Origin: Gammaproteobacteria bacterium | GTDB taxonomy: Bacteria > Pseudomonadota > Gammaproteobacteria > Pseudomonadales > Azotimanducaceae | DNA: 47,931 nt | Assembly (NCBI GenBank): GCA_009839505.1 | Contig: VXPO01000129.1 | Location: 1-47,931, forward strand | Reading direction: 5' to 3' | In this document: piece after piece, positions 21,374 to 30,819 of the stretch | Position numbering within the stretch: position 1 is the stretch's first letter | How the letters are laid out: each line of letters starts with the position of its first letter | Notes under the pieces: model-generated | Seen by the model: only the letters and a program-made list of their open reading frames with translations | Database searches by the model: none | What the model was told of the DNA's origin: nothing | Made by a program: the position numbers and the translations under genes

Positions 21374-22848
21374 CCGCAACTCGCCAAGTTCGGCGGAGGA
21401 CGATTCCGCCTAGAGCAGCCGTTCTTGTTGAGAGCTTGCGCGATGTTGGCTACTCGTTACAGACGGCCGTCGCGGATGTCATTGACAACTCGGTAGCTGC
21501 CAAAGCCAGCAATGTCCGGTTGTTTGCGGAGACGCACCCAGACTCGCCTGCGATTGCGATTCTGGACGACGGTTGCGGCATGTCCGAAGAAGAGCTATTG
21601 GAAGCCATGCGACCAGGGTCGAAGAGCCCGCTGGATCGTCGGCCGGTCCACGACTTAGGTCGCTTCGGACTGGGCTTGAAGACGGCCTCGTTCTCGCAAT
21701 GTCGCCAGGTGACCGTGATGACAAGACGGAACGGTAGAACGTCGTGTGCCGTCTGGGACCTAGACGAGGTGGCTTCCGCCGATGAATGGGTTGTTACGTT
21801 GCCGTCTGATTACGCGCAGATTCCTTGGAGTGGCGAACTCGGAGCCACGGGTACGCTGGTTGTCTGGCAGAAGCTCGACCGACTCTTGGTGGCGGTCGAT
21901 GCACCCACAGGTGGAGCGGAGTTGGTTAGGCAGCTGGATGACATGGCGAGACACTTGGAACTGGTGTTCCATCGTTACTTGGCCGGCGAGCGGGGACTCC
22001 GTAGAGTCGACATCTCCTTGAACGGGCAGCGTCTTGAGCCGTTCGACCCGTTTCACTTGCGGCATCCGGCAACGATTCGGGGTCCCGAGGAACGATTTCG
22101 CGTTGGCGGACATGTGCTCACGTTCCAGCCGATGACACTTCCACACCACAGCAAGGTCGCAACGAAGGAATGGGAAAGGTACGCAGGTCCGGAAGGCTAC
22201 ATCAAGAACCAAGGGTTCTATCTCTATCGCGAGCGGCGACTGATCATCTCCGGAACGTGGTTTGGGTTAGCTCGGCAGACAGAATTGACGAAGCTGGCGC
22301 GTGTCCGGATTGACATACCTAACGGACTCGACGCGGAGTGGAAAATCGACGTAAAGAAAGCGTCGGCGCAACCGCCGGCGTCAGTACGAGCCCGGTTGCG
22401 ACGTCTTGTCGAGGAGATCGGCAGTCGCTCAACACGAGTTTACACCGGACGGGGGAGTAGGCTGCAAAGTACGAATCGATTGCCAGTGTGGATCCGATCC
22501 CAGGATAAGAATCAGGTTCGATACGGAGTTGATCTAGAACATCCGGCTCTCGGCCATTTCGTGCGCCAGCTCTCACCGGAAGTGGCGAGTGAGTTCGGCA
22601 AGGTCCTAAGGCTCGTCAGCGCCTCACTACCGGTCGATGCCATCTTTGCTGATGTGGGTTCGGATCCTCGGGCAGTAGCCGGGGTGGCGCTAGAGAACGG
22701 CGAACTGCGTGATTTTGCCAAGAAGATCTACGACACCTTGGTGGCTGCTGGCAGTTCACGTGACGATGTGCTGCTGATGATGTCATCGGCCGAGCCCTTC
22801 AGGGCGAATTGGGATGCCCTCCAGACGCAACTCGACACGCGGGAATAG
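21370..22848 (+). CDS. MORC/MutL-like GHKL ATPase of the defence operon
   Basis: A 492-residue protein with a GHKL (Hsp90/MutL-type) ATPase domain: AVADVIDNSVAA at 34-44 with Asn40, DDGCGM at 66-71, GRFGLGLKTAS at 97-107. A second domain with GFYLYRERRLIISG and WKIDVKKASAQPP carries the Lys expected in the S5-like transducer fold. It belongs to the prokaryotic MORC-like ATPases that occur beside DNA methyltransferases and nucleases. It likely acts as an ATP-gated clamp or sensor on DNA. Start overlaps the methyltransferase stop; its stop is one base before the next ATG. Confidence 0.85.
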   Translation: MTATRQVRRRTIPPRAAVLVESLRDVGYSLQTAVADVIDNSVAAKASNVRLFAETHPDSPAIAILDDGCGMSEEELLEAMRPGSKSPLDRRPVHDLGRFGLGLKTASFSQCRQVTVMTRRNGRTSCAVWDLDEVASADEWVVTLPSDYAQIPWSGELGATGTLVVWQKLDRLLVAVDAPTGGAELVRQLDDMARHLELVFHRYLAGERGLRRVDISLNGQRLEPFDPFHLRHPATIRGPEERFRVGGHVLTFQPMTLPHHSKVATKEWERYAGPEGYIKNQGFYLYRERRLIISGTWFGLARQTELTKLARVRIDIPNGLDAEWKIDVKKASAQPPASVRARLRRLVEEIGSRSTRVYTGRGSRLQSTNRLPVWIRSQDKNQVRYGVDLEHPALGHFVRQLSPEVASEFGKVLRLVSASLPVDAIFADVGSDPRAVAGVALENGELRDFAKKIYDTLVAAGSSRDDVLLMMSSAEPFRANWDALQTQLDTRE

Positions 22849-22849
22849 G

Positions 22850-25555
22850 ATGGAGAACGTCAAGACCTTGAAGGAGATGGTTGGTGCCGTGCTAGCACAG
22901 CACCCCACGAGGCCGACGCCGGAAGATATCAGGGAACATATAGAGCGAGTGCGCCTAGCGTATCCCGTGTCGGATTCAGAGGCTGAACAGCTAGCACGGG
23001 AATTCGAGGCAATCCATGGCGTGACTATGGACCTTGGCTCTGTGTTGCAGGCCGAGGAGTTCGAGCCTTGGCTCGGTGACGCTAAGGCCTTGATCGATCC
23101 CTACTACTGGGAGCGCTATCGGCGGTTGCTTGCTGCGCAAGGATTCTCATCCCAGGTCTTGGGTGGCTTGGACGACGTCACGGACCGGGTTCTGGGGTTG
23201 ATGGGGAACCCGCTAGAGGAAGGGCGTTGGGACCGTCGAGGAATGGTTGTAGGTCATGTGCAATCTGGAAAGACAGCCAACTACACAGGCCTAGTCTGCA
23301 AAGCAGCGGATGCGGGCTACCGCGTGATCATCATCATCGCGGGCATACACAACAACCTTCGCAGCCAGACTCAAGCGAGAATTGACGAGGGTTTTGTTGG
23401 TTTCGACAGCGCGAAGTTGCTATCTAGCAAGCCTGGCCACGGCTGGGTTGGCGTAGGGCGCTTCGACTCGACTAGGAGACCTAGCGTATTCACGAACACG
23501 TTGAAGGACTTCCATCGCTCGACTGCCGTTAGCGTTGGAATACCCTTGGACAACCTGTCCGAGCCGGTGGTGTTCGTGATTAAGAAAAACACTCACACGT
23601 TGCGCAATCTGGTCGGTTGGCTAAAGGAGCACAACGCGCAAAGGGGGATGGCATCGATCACGCAACCAATGCTTCTCGTAGACGACGAGGCCGATAACGC
23701 TTCGATCAATATAAAGCGTGGCCGCGATGAGGTATCTCGTATTAACGGGCAGATCAGAGAGTTGCTTGAAGTGTTTGATCGAAGCGCGTATGTCGGATAC
23801 ACCGCTACACCTTTTGCCAACATATTTGTTGACCCCGACGACGCCGACGACATGTTCGGTCAAGATCTGTTTCCCCGAGACTTCATCGTTAGTTTGGACC
23901 CTCCAAGCAACTACTTTGGACCAGTTCGAGTTTTCGGGAACGAAGGTGATGACGGCGTTGTCCGTTACGTAGACGATAACGAAGATGTCCTACCTATCAG
24001 ACACTACATTGACCACATGGTCGTAGCGTTGCCGGACAGTCTGAAGCGCGCTGTACGGACATTTGTGCTGGCACGAGCCGTCAGATTGGTCCGTGGAGAG
24101 GATAACTCGCACAATTCAATGCTCGTCAATGTGTCTCGATTCAACAATGTGCAGAAGCAAGTTCGAAATGAGATCCAAGAGTTTCTCAACGGCATTGCGC
24201 GCAGTGTGCGCATTAATGGGGCGTTGACATCTGCCATTGCAACTGACCCCGAGCTGGCTAGCTTGGTGGCAGTGTTCGAAGAGGAATTCGCTGGAAACAT
24301 CCCGGAGTCGTGGGCTGAGCTCCAGGCTGTGCTGCGAGAAAGCGTTAGCCCCGTGAGCGTCGTAGAGATTAACAGCCAGTCTTCCGGATCATTGGACTAC
24401 GCGGATCATAGGAATGGACTGAACGTAATTGCAGTAGGCGGTTTCTCGTTGTCACGGGGCCTGACGCTTGAAGGTCTGATAGTGAGCTACTTCTTGCGGA
24501 ACTCGATGATGTACGACACGCTCATGCAAATGGGCCGGTGGTTCGGTTACAGGCAAGGATACGATGATTTGTGTCGTGTGTGGATGCCCGAAGAAGCGGT
24601 CGGTTGGTACTCACATATAACGGACTCGGTGGAAGAGTTGCGTGAAGAGCTGCGTCGAATGGAGGCCGCAAACGCCACGCCACAAGAGTTCGGGTTGAGG
24701 GTAAGGAGCCATCCAGACAACCTCATCGTGACCGCTAGGAACAAGATGGGGTCCGGGCAAAGGCACACAGTTTCGATCGGATTGGCGAACCAGTTCGTTG
24801 AGACTGCTGTGCTTCGAAGGGATGAAGAGAGTCGATCAGGAAACTACAGTGCGGCCATTGCGTTTGCCGAACGCTTGCGTGGTCAAGCACTGGCACCAGA
24901 ACAGGGGGAAGTGGTCCGCGGCGGTCGGCTTATTCGGAACGTACCGGCGAATGTCGTACTGGAGTTTATCGGTAGTTTTCGGAATCACGAGGGGTCGCAG
25001 TTGACGGACCCGGGACCGGTGGGCATGTATATCGAGAAACGCGCAGCAACTGAACTTTCGATGTGGGACGTGTACTTTGCCGGCGTGCAGAGTGCTTCGG
25101 CGTCGTCGCTGTTGGACCGAGGTCTAGGCTTCGATTTGGTGTGCCAACGCCGCGCTCCCGGCGTTCGCAGCGACGCGCAGACCTTATTGGTCACCGGCAA
25201 GCAGCGAGTCTCGTCACGTGGCATTGAACGAGTTGGTTTGAGCCCGGCCGAGGTGGGACGTGCCGAAGGTGCCTACCGTCGAGAGCCGGGACGAGTAGGG
25301 CAAACAGGACTACCCAACTATCCCGATCGGATATATCGAGCAGTTCGCGTCCGTCCCTTGCTAGTGGTCCATTTGCTCGCGATCGGCAAGCGCGACGATG
25401 ATTTGAGCGACGCTAAGCCTTTTGTTGCTTGGAGCATCAGCTTCCCCGCAACACAACACGAAGAAGTGAAGGTTGAGTATGTCGTGAATCAGACTTGGTT
25501 CAGTGAGCGCTACCCGGACGACTTGGATGAGGACGCAGCGGGGGACGATGACTGA
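22850..25555 (+). CDS. Z1-domain helicase-like protein
   Basis: A 901-residue protein of the Z1-domain family. Walker A GHVQSGKT lies at 135-142 and a literal DEAD Walker B at 279-282 (LLVDDEAD). Further motifs include YVGYTATPFANIF, and SRGLTLEGLIVSYF with LMQMGRWFGYR near 530-570, resembling SF2 helicase motifs V and VI. In these operons Z1 proteins are thought to be DNA translocases that feed a nuclease. The ATG follows the previous stop by one base; an extended frame upstream overlaps that gene and was not used. The last bases overlap the PD-(D/E)XK gene. Confidence 0.88.
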   Translation: MENVKTLKEMVGAVLAQHPTRPTPEDIREHIERVRLAYPVSDSEAEQLAREFEAIHGVTMDLGSVLQAEEFEPWLGDAKALIDPYYWERYRRLLAAQGFSSQVLGGLDDVTDRVLGLMGNPLEEGRWDRRGMVVGHVQSGKTANYTGLVCKAADAGYRVIIIIAGIHNNLRSQTQARIDEGFVGFDSAKLLSSKPGHGWVGVGRFDSTRRPSVFTNTLKDFHRSTAVSVGIPLDNLSEPVVFVIKKNTHTLRNLVGWLKEHNAQRGMASITQPMLLVDDEADNASINIKRGRDEVSRINGQIRELLEVFDRSAYVGYTATPFANIFVDPDDADDMFGQDLFPRDFIVSLDPPSNYFGPVRVFGNEGDDGVVRYVDDNEDVLPIRHYIDHMVVALPDSLKRAVRTFVLARAVRLVRGEDNSHNSMLVNVSRFNNVQKQVRNEIQEFLNGIARSVRINGALTSAIATDPELASLVAVFEEEFAGNIPESWAELQAVLRESVSPVSVVEINSQSSGSLDYADHRNGLNVIAVGGFSLSRGLTLEGLIVSYFLRNSMMYDTLMQMGRWFGYRQGYDDLCRVWMPEEAVGWYSHITDSVEELREELRRMEAANATPQEFGLRVRSHPDNLIVTARNKMGSGQRHTVSIGLANQFVETAVLRRDEESRSGNYSAAIAFAERLRGQALAPEQGEVVRGGRLIRNVPANVVLEFIGSFRNHEGSQLTDPGPVGMYIEKRAATELSMWDVYFAGVQSASASSLLDRGLGFDLVCQRRAPGVRSDAQTLLVTGKQRVSSRGIERVGLSPAEVGRAEGAYRREPGRVGQTGLPNYPDRIYRAVRVRPLLVVHLLAIGKRDDDLSDAKPFVAWSISFPATQHEEVKVEYVVNQTWFSERYPDDLDEDAAGDDD

Positions 25556-26549
25556 CCAAGACGATCCGTGGGCGATGATTGAGCCGCCAAGCCATACCGC
25601 CGTCGTGAGCGGTCAACGCGTGGACCCGGACTTGCCTTGGGGTATTTACTGGGCGGTGGACTTGGATAGGCGGTGTCTTCTCGTTCTCCGGCATGAGAGG
25701 GAGAGCAAGCCCGAAACCAAACTGCCTCGACTAAGGGGACTCGAGGTTGAATCGAGGAATCCGGCGAGCGTGCCGTACCATTTGCTTGTGCTCAGGCTAC
25801 TTGACGGAGAGCACCGAGAGATTTTCCATCGCCTGTGCATAGACATCGTCTCCGCGACACAAGATGCAGTATCCGAAAAGGAGGCGGTTGCGTTGTTCCT
25901 CGGGCGAACGTGGCGGTGGCACCGGCTGCTCCAAGGACGTCGCCCGGACCGTCTTTCTGACGAAGAGCAGAAAGGGCTGATTGGCGAGTTGTTGGTCCTG
26001 CGCGACATGCTGTTCCCGATCTCAGGTGTTGAGACGGCGCTGCGATCGTGGACTGGACCAACCGGAGCTCCTAAGGACTTCGAGCTCGGGACTGTATGCA
26101 TCGAGTCCAAGGCACGACGCGGTGCTGCGACTCCCCAAGTAGCCATTGCATCCGAGGTGCAACTAGACACGAGCGGTATAGACGCCTTGTATCTGCACGT
26201 GGCCGATATCACGGGTGCGCCTTCAGGCGTGGGTGGAGCGGTAACGATATCGGATGTCGTTGTGTCGGTCGTTAGTGAAGTGGCAGCAAAGGCACCAGCC
26301 TTGACCGATCTCCTTGATCAGCGCCTGCTGTCCGCGGGATTTGACGCGGAAGTCGACTACTCTGACTCTAAGTGGTTGGTGGGTACGGTTCATGTGTTCG
26401 AGGTCCGGGATGGCTTCCCTAGGATCTCGACAGTCGATGTTCCTGCGGGCGTGCGGGACTTGCGGTACTCAGTTTCTTTAGCCGACTGCGAGCCGTTTCG
26501 TCTTGAACTCGGCGACCTCAAAGTTCGGCTTAAGGAGGCCATCTCGTGA
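25548..26549 (+). CDS. PD-(D/E)XK motif protein (DUF4420-like nuclease)
   Basis: A 333-residue protein. GLIGELLVLRDM at about 143-154 supplies the helix Glu (Glu147), and GAPKDFELGTVCIESKA at 173-189 holds Asp177 and Glu186-x-Lys188, the classical restriction-nuclease core. It is the probable DNA-cutting subunit of the operon. The ATG at 25548 overlaps the Z1 stop by 8 bp and has GGGGGAC just upstream. Its own stop overlaps the GTG of the AIPR gene. No mutation of the catalytic residues is seen. Confidence 0.85.
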   Translation: MTDQDDPWAMIEPPSHTAVVSGQRVDPDLPWGIYWAVDLDRRCLLVLRHERESKPETKLPRLRGLEVESRNPASVPYHLLVLRLLDGEHREIFHRLCIDIVSATQDAVSEKEAVALFLGRTWRWHRLLQGRRPDRLSDEEQKGLIGELLVLRDMLFPISGVETALRSWTGPTGAPKDFELGTVCIESKARRGAATPQVAIASEVQLDTSGIDALYLHVADITGAPSGVGGAVTISDVVVSVVSEVAAKAPALTDLLDQRLLSAGFDAEVDYSDSKWLVGTVHVFEVRDGFPRISTVDVPAGVRDLRYSVSLADCEPFRLELGDLKVRLKEAIS

Positions 26550-28621
26550 GCAGTATTGATCTCCAAGAATTCGGCCGCCAGCTCTTTCAGGATGTCTTGG
26601 CGGAGGCGGATTCGGCTGGGCGATTCGTCGAGGATGTGTTTTTCGAGATGTTCTGTGCCTATCTAATCGAGGCAGGCGAGGTCGATACCGGCGATAGAGC
26701 CGACTACCGAGGACCTCGTGGCAGTGGAATCCGTGTTGATGGTTACGGTGGAGACCCATTGGAGGCTGAGGGAACGCTCAGTCTAATTGTGTTGGAATTC
26801 GATCAATCGGACGAACCGGGACGACTGACGAACACGGAGATGGAAGCTGCATTCCGCCGTGTCACGAACTTCGTCCACAAGGCACTCGACGCTGCTTGGC
26901 GCGACAGCCTAGAGGAGACCGACCCGGGCTTCGGACTGGCCGATCTGGTTGCGACACGATGGCCCGACATACGCCGCATTCGGATGTTCCTGCTCACGAA
27001 TCGAGTGCTCAGCGAACGGGTAGACGGTCGTCCAGCGGACCGTTTTGACGGAAAGGCAATCACCTACAGCGTATGGGATGTGGTCCGGCTGCACCGGTTT
27101 GCCGTGGCTGGAAGGGGGAAGGAGGACATTGAGATAGACCTTGAAGGTGAATTTGGCGCAGCGTTGCCCCTGCTGCCGGCTCATCTACCATCGGATGAGT
27201 ACGCCGCGTACTTGGCCGTAGTACCGGGTCCGCTGCTGGCAGAGATTTACGATCGTTGGGGGGCTCGTTTGCTCGAGCAAAACGTCCGCGTGTTCTTGCA
27301 GGCAAGAAGCAACGTAAACCGCGGGATACGTCGCACGTTGGAGCAGGATCCGAGTATGTTCCTTGCTTACAACAACGGGATTACGGGTACGGCTCAAGAA
27401 GTGACCACGAGGGCCGAGGATGGACAACTGTCGCTGACGAGGATGAAGAACTTCCAGATCGTTAATGGTGGCCAGACAACCGCTTCAATCCATGCGGCGC
27501 TCCGCAGCAAGGTCGACCTTTCACATGTCTTTGTGCAGATGAAGCTATCCATCGTCGACTCAGATCGAGCCGAGGAGATCGTACCGAAGATCTCCGAGTA
27601 CGCCAACAGCCAAAACCGGGTCAACGCGGCGGATTTCTTCGCCAATCATCCGTTTCATGTGCGAATGGAGGAGTTTTCGCGTCGGCTATATGCCCCTTCG
27701 CCTGATGGAGAGTTCCGGGAGACGAGGTGGTTTTACGAACGTGCGCGAGGCCAGTACCAAGACGCCCGCGGTTTGCTCACACCTTCGCAGCGACGTCGCT
27801 TTGATCTAGAGCACCCACGCTCGCAGCTCTTCACAAAGACAGATTTGGCGAAGTTCGACAATGTATGGCGAGGCCAACCACATGTCGTCAGTCTGGGTGC
27901 CCAGAAGAACTTTGCACAGTTTGCGGCATATATCGGGGGAGCTTGGGAACGAAACCAGAACGAGTTCAATGAAGGCTGGTTCAGGCATGCGGTGGCGAAG
28001 GCGATTGTGTTCAGATCGACGGAGAAGCTCGTGTCTGCGCAGTCCTGGTACGAAGGGGGCTACCGGGCAAACATCGTTGCGTATGCGATTGCGAAATTGG
28101 GCCACGACGTGGCTGCACTAGATAGAGTGGTGGACTTCGAGGTTATTTGGCGTCGGCAAGCCCTCAGTGACGTGATGGCGGAGGCGCTAACGGGCGTCGC
28201 AGAGGAAGTCCACGAGGTATTGGTCGATCCGCCTACGGGCATCAGCAACGTGACAGAGTGGGCCAAGAAGCAGGCGTGTTGGAGCCGAGTCCAATCGATT
28301 GAGTCGGACTGTGCCTCAATTCTACTTCCAGAGCTGATCACCAAGGCCGAAGATCGCGATGCTGCTCGTGGTGCCAGGCGCGATCAGAGGGTACTCAACG
28401 GGATCGCTGTACAGAAGGCGGTTGTGGAGGCGGGGCCGGCGTTCTGGAGGGAGCTACTCCAATGGGGCGAAGAAAACGGCTCCTTATCGCCCAAGGAAGC
28501 GGGCGTGCTGACGGTGGCAACCCGCATGCCGGCAAAGATCCCGACGGAAGGTCAGTCGAAAGTGGCGTTCGAAGTGGCTCAACGACTTTGGCAAGACGGT
28601 TTCCCGAAGGCGCTGGAATGA
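26546..28621 (+). CDS. AIPR family (abortive infection phage resistance) protein
   Basis: A 691-residue AIPR protein. Recognised by NVRVFLQARSNVNRGIRRTL followed by FLAYNNGITGTA near 265-285, then FQIVNGGQTTASIHAAL, and YANSQNRVNAADFFANH. AIPR proteins occur in abortive-infection systems and at the end of operons with Z1 and PD-(D/E)XK genes; their biochemical role is not settled. The GTG start overlaps the previous stop (GTGA). It is the last gene of the unit; a decayed copy of the phosphotransferase 3' end begins about 210 bp downstream. Confidence 0.88.
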   Translation: MSSIDLQEFGRQLFQDVLAEADSAGRFVEDVFFEMFCAYLIEAGEVDTGDRADYRGPRGSGIRVDGYGGDPLEAEGTLSLIVLEFDQSDEPGRLTNTEMEAAFRRVTNFVHKALDAAWRDSLEETDPGFGLADLVATRWPDIRRIRMFLLTNRVLSERVDGRPADRFDGKAITYSVWDVVRLHRFAVAGRGKEDIEIDLEGEFGAALPLLPAHLPSDEYAAYLAVVPGPLLAEIYDRWGARLLEQNVRVFLQARSNVNRGIRRTLEQDPSMFLAYNNGITGTAQEVTTRAEDGQLSLTRMKNFQIVNGGQTTASIHAALRSKVDLSHVFVQMKLSIVDSDRAEEIVPKISEYANSQNRVNAADFFANHPFHVRMEEFSRRLYAPSPDGEFRETRWFYERARGQYQDARGLLTPSQRRRFDLEHPRSQLFTKTDLAKFDNVWRGQPHVVSLGAQKNFAQFAAYIGGAWERNQNEFNEGWFRHAVAKAIVFRSTEKLVSAQSWYEGGYRANIVAYAIAKLGHDVAALDRVVDFEVIWRRQALSDVMAEALTGVAEEVHEVLVDPPTGISNVTEWAKKQACWSRVQSIESDCASILLPELITKAEDRDAARGARRDQRVLNGIAVQKAVVEAGPAFWRELLQWGEENGSLSPKEAGVLTVATRMPAKIPTEGQSKVAFEVAQRLWQDGFPKALE

Positions 28622-29365
28622 CCGTAGGGCTGTCGGTGGTCGGATCCTCGCACAAGCACATGCCGAGGGTTCGTGGGGGCATGGTGACGCGATTGTCGTC
28701 TCTCGTTTTCGTCCCACCGGTAGGGTGAGAACCGAATACGACGGCGGCTAGGCTTGGGCCAAAGGGCTCCTTCCCTATGTGAGCCACAAACGCCCGAGCG
28801 GGACCTGCTAGGCGCTTGCAGTCGACCGCTCCCGTGCAGCGTCACCGAGCCCGCGTCGCCGTCGATGGTGATGGACGGCCCTACTTGATGCACACGGGCG
28901 CCGTTGCCCACGCCGAGCCGCAGGAATCCCGTACTCTCGTGCCACGTTCTGCGAGGGCCGCGTAAGCCGAAGCGCCGACCGGGCCCGCCGACTGCGCCGT
29001 ACTTCCAGCGCCCGTGCCGACTTCGCGAAGTGCCGCATCGACCTCGTCGGCACTCGGCCGTTCCATTGCGCTCCCTCTGGGTAGACGGAGGCAGCGGGTT
29101 CGGCCGAGTTCGATACACGTGCCGAGCACGTCGGCGTCCGTGGACGCCCTGCCGCCCCGTCGGCTCCAGTGGAACGGCGTCGTCGATGCCACCACCGCTC
29201 CGCGAGAGCCGAGTTCAGGAGCCTCTACAACGGTCACCTCACGGTCGCGGGTGTCCCCCGCGGTCGCGCCAGGTGAGATTATCCGAAGGGTCGCTCGAAG
29301 TCGAAGAGGAATGGCTCGCATACAAGACCACGAACGCACCTTGTCGACGTGGACCGCCTGATCGC
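28622..29365. other. gene-poor decayed stretch after the defence operon
   Basis: Apart from the repeat copy at 28833-28946, I see no coding region that resembles a protein. Overlapping open frames on both strands are Arg/Pro/Ser-rich composition shadows. Most likely debris from insertion and deletion events. Confidence 0.5.
28833..28946 (-). repeat. copy B of the phosphotransferase gene 3' end, decayed
   Basis: Bases 28833-28876 are identical over 44 bp to the end of the phosphotransferase-like gene. Beyond that, recognisable similarity with small indels continues to about 28946, reaching the codons for AREYGIP. Same orientation as the intact gene and as copy C. It sits between the defence operon and the transposase remnant. 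Confidence 0.88.
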
Positions 29366-29740
29366 TCAGTGCCAAGGGTAGCGCAGCCGGTCGTAAGGGG
29401 TCATGAGGTCGGCGGCGAGGTACTTGGGCCGGATCCGGCCGTTTCCGTCGCGGTACTCGGTGGCGAACGGACAGGGACGGTGGAAGTTGAGGAACGGCGA
29501 GAGCGTGCCTGAGCAAGACGGTTGACCTCCGGTGCGAATTCGCTGCGGGATGTGGTCGTGCCGAACCACCTGCGAATGACGTTGGCGTTCTTGCCCTCGA
29601 CCAGCATGTTGTCGTTGGAGCGGCGGAAGCGGGACTTGGTGAAGCGCTCGACACGCAGCTTGTCGAGCAGCCGGGCGACGCGGTGGTTGATGTACTCGCT
29701 GCCGTTGTCGGTGTGGAAGCCGAGGATGGGAAGACTTCGT
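29366..29740 (-). pseudogene. DDE transposase remnant (integrase core, frameshifted)
   Basis: In one frame FHTDNGSEYINHRVARLL and TKSRFRRSNDNMLVEGKN (about 29718-29570) are the second and third catalytic blocks of an rve-type DDE transposase. The sequence continues in another frame with PFLNFHRPC, then KYLAADLMTPYDRLRYP (29490-29369), the usual C-terminus of the same family. The frameshift lies near 29500-29520. The N-terminal helix-turn-helix and the first catalytic Asp are missing. It cannot be active. No terminal inverted repeats were found. Confidence 0.82.
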
Positions 29741-30028
29741 CCCCTTGGCGGAGAAACGCTCACAAGGTCAATTGGGTGCCGACTTCGAGCGCGAGCGGGT
29801 TATCGTGGCGACAATCAATCTGGGCGAGGTGGGCTTCGGTATCCTCCTGCCCACCCGACGAAAGCGTGAGGCGACCTTGACAATACGTGCCTACGTTACG
29901 TGCCTACGTTCGGCCGGTGACGCACGGTTGGTACCACGTGAAGCGGCGCACTGAGCCGGGCTCGAGGATGTTAGTGAGGGACCCGGACAGATCATCAGCC
30001 ACCGAAGCGGATAGAACGTTCGAAGTTC
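29741..30028. other. non-coding stretch between transposase remnant and three-gene operon
   Basis: No gene, hairpin or repeat that I can support. It contains a short tandem repetition near 29886-29910 (tacgt motifs) that is too short to interpret. Confidence 0.4.
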
Positions 30029-30463
30029 TCATTCCAACGACTTCACGATGCGGCCTACTGCACGCGCAGCGCGATTCAAACGCTGCGGATCTGGCAACCA
30101 TTGGGCTTGTTGAAAACAACCCCCAGTCGCTGCGTCCCACAAAGAGAGCCGGTCCGATCGTGTGGCATCCCTCGCCCGCCGCACCCGACGAACCTGTTTG
30201 GCCAACACCACCAACTCAATGGAGATGGTCCTCTGAGCTGCAAGGAGTCGGGCTTCTTTGCGCAAGCGGGCCTCTCCGTCGACGCCACCCGACCAATAGT
30301 CCGCAACCAAGTCCAGATAGTCGTAGAACGCATGCCTTAGGGCACTTACCCGCTGTAGTCGGGCACCCAGTTTGTACTGGAGGTAGTGGCTACCGAACAA
30401 CCCAAAAGCCGCGCCCGATAGGGCGCCGAGAATGGCTGGGAGGGACTGTTCAACGAGGTTCAA
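30029..30463 (-). CDS. small membrane-anchored protein, third gene of the GHKL/STAS-like operon
   Basis: A 144-residue protein with one N-terminal membrane segment at about 9-27 (ILGALSGAAFGLFGSHYL) and a basic, helical cytoplasmic part (RRVRRARDATRSDR). Not recognised. A TTG start overlaps the stop of the STAS-like gene, giving the same tight coupling as the pair upstream. The position suggests it is an effector or membrane anchor for the ATPase/STAS-like pair, but nothing in its sequence shows an activity. Confidence 0.5.
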   Translation of the reverse strand: MNLVEQSLPAILGALSGAAFGLFGSHYLQYKLGARLQRVSALRHAFYDYLDLVADYWSGGVDGEARLRKEARLLAAQRTISIELVVLAKQVRRVRRARDATRSDRLSLWDAATGGCFQQAQWLPDPQRLNRAARAVGRIVKSLE

Positions 30464-30819
30464 CCCTCGGCCGCCCGTTGAATGTACCGAAGCGCCAGTT
30501 CAACGAAGTCGTCTAACTCGTGATCCGCCCCGGCGGATATCTCGAGACATTCGTCGAGACGCTCCTTGCTGTAGCCATCGACTCTCACTAGGCCGCCGAA
30601 CGCCTCGTCTAGGAAGGAGGAACCCAAACCAGCGACGCCTTCGAAGGTCACGATCAAGTGCCCCGCGGGCTCTAGGGCCTGCAACGCAGGCACGAGAAAG
30701 TCCTCGCGGAAGCGCGTGCCGTTGAATTCCCCGTCATCGTGAAAACGTCCGGCCGGGAAGGGCGAGAAGTCGTCTGCCACGGATAGCTGCTTGTCCTTGG
30801 GTTGCTGACTGTTCATCAT
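30460..30819 (-). CDS. STAS-like domain protein (DUF4325)
   Basis: A 119-residue protein that fits DUF4325: DDFSPFPAGRFHDDGEFNGTRFRE, then GVAGLGSSFLDEAFGGLVR at about 61-79, where the GSSF serine corresponds to the phosphorylatable position of STAS anti-anti-sigma factors. STAS domains bind GHKL kinases in partner-switching modules. The gene begins with ATGATGA and overlaps the stop of the GHKL ATPase gene, and ends overlapping the small membrane protein gene. The coupling supports a physical ATPase/STAS-like pair. Identification rests on pattern recall, without a profile search. Confidence 0.75.
   Translation of the reverse strand: MMNSQQPKDKQLSVADDFSPFPAGRFHDDGEFNGTRFREDFLVPALQALEPAGHLIVTFEGVAGLGSSFLDEAFGGLVRVDGYSKERLDECLEISAGADHELDDFVELALRYIQRAAEG

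Noticed and set aside
19515-28946. The three 88-bp copies as a CRISPR array or long terminal repeats
   Set aside because: Copies are 3-9 kb apart with no spacers, and they correspond exactly to the coding 3' end of a neighbouring gene.
28904-29512. 202-codon plus-strand frame after the defence operon
   Set aside because: Pro/Arg-rich with no motif, and it runs antisense through the transposase remnant.
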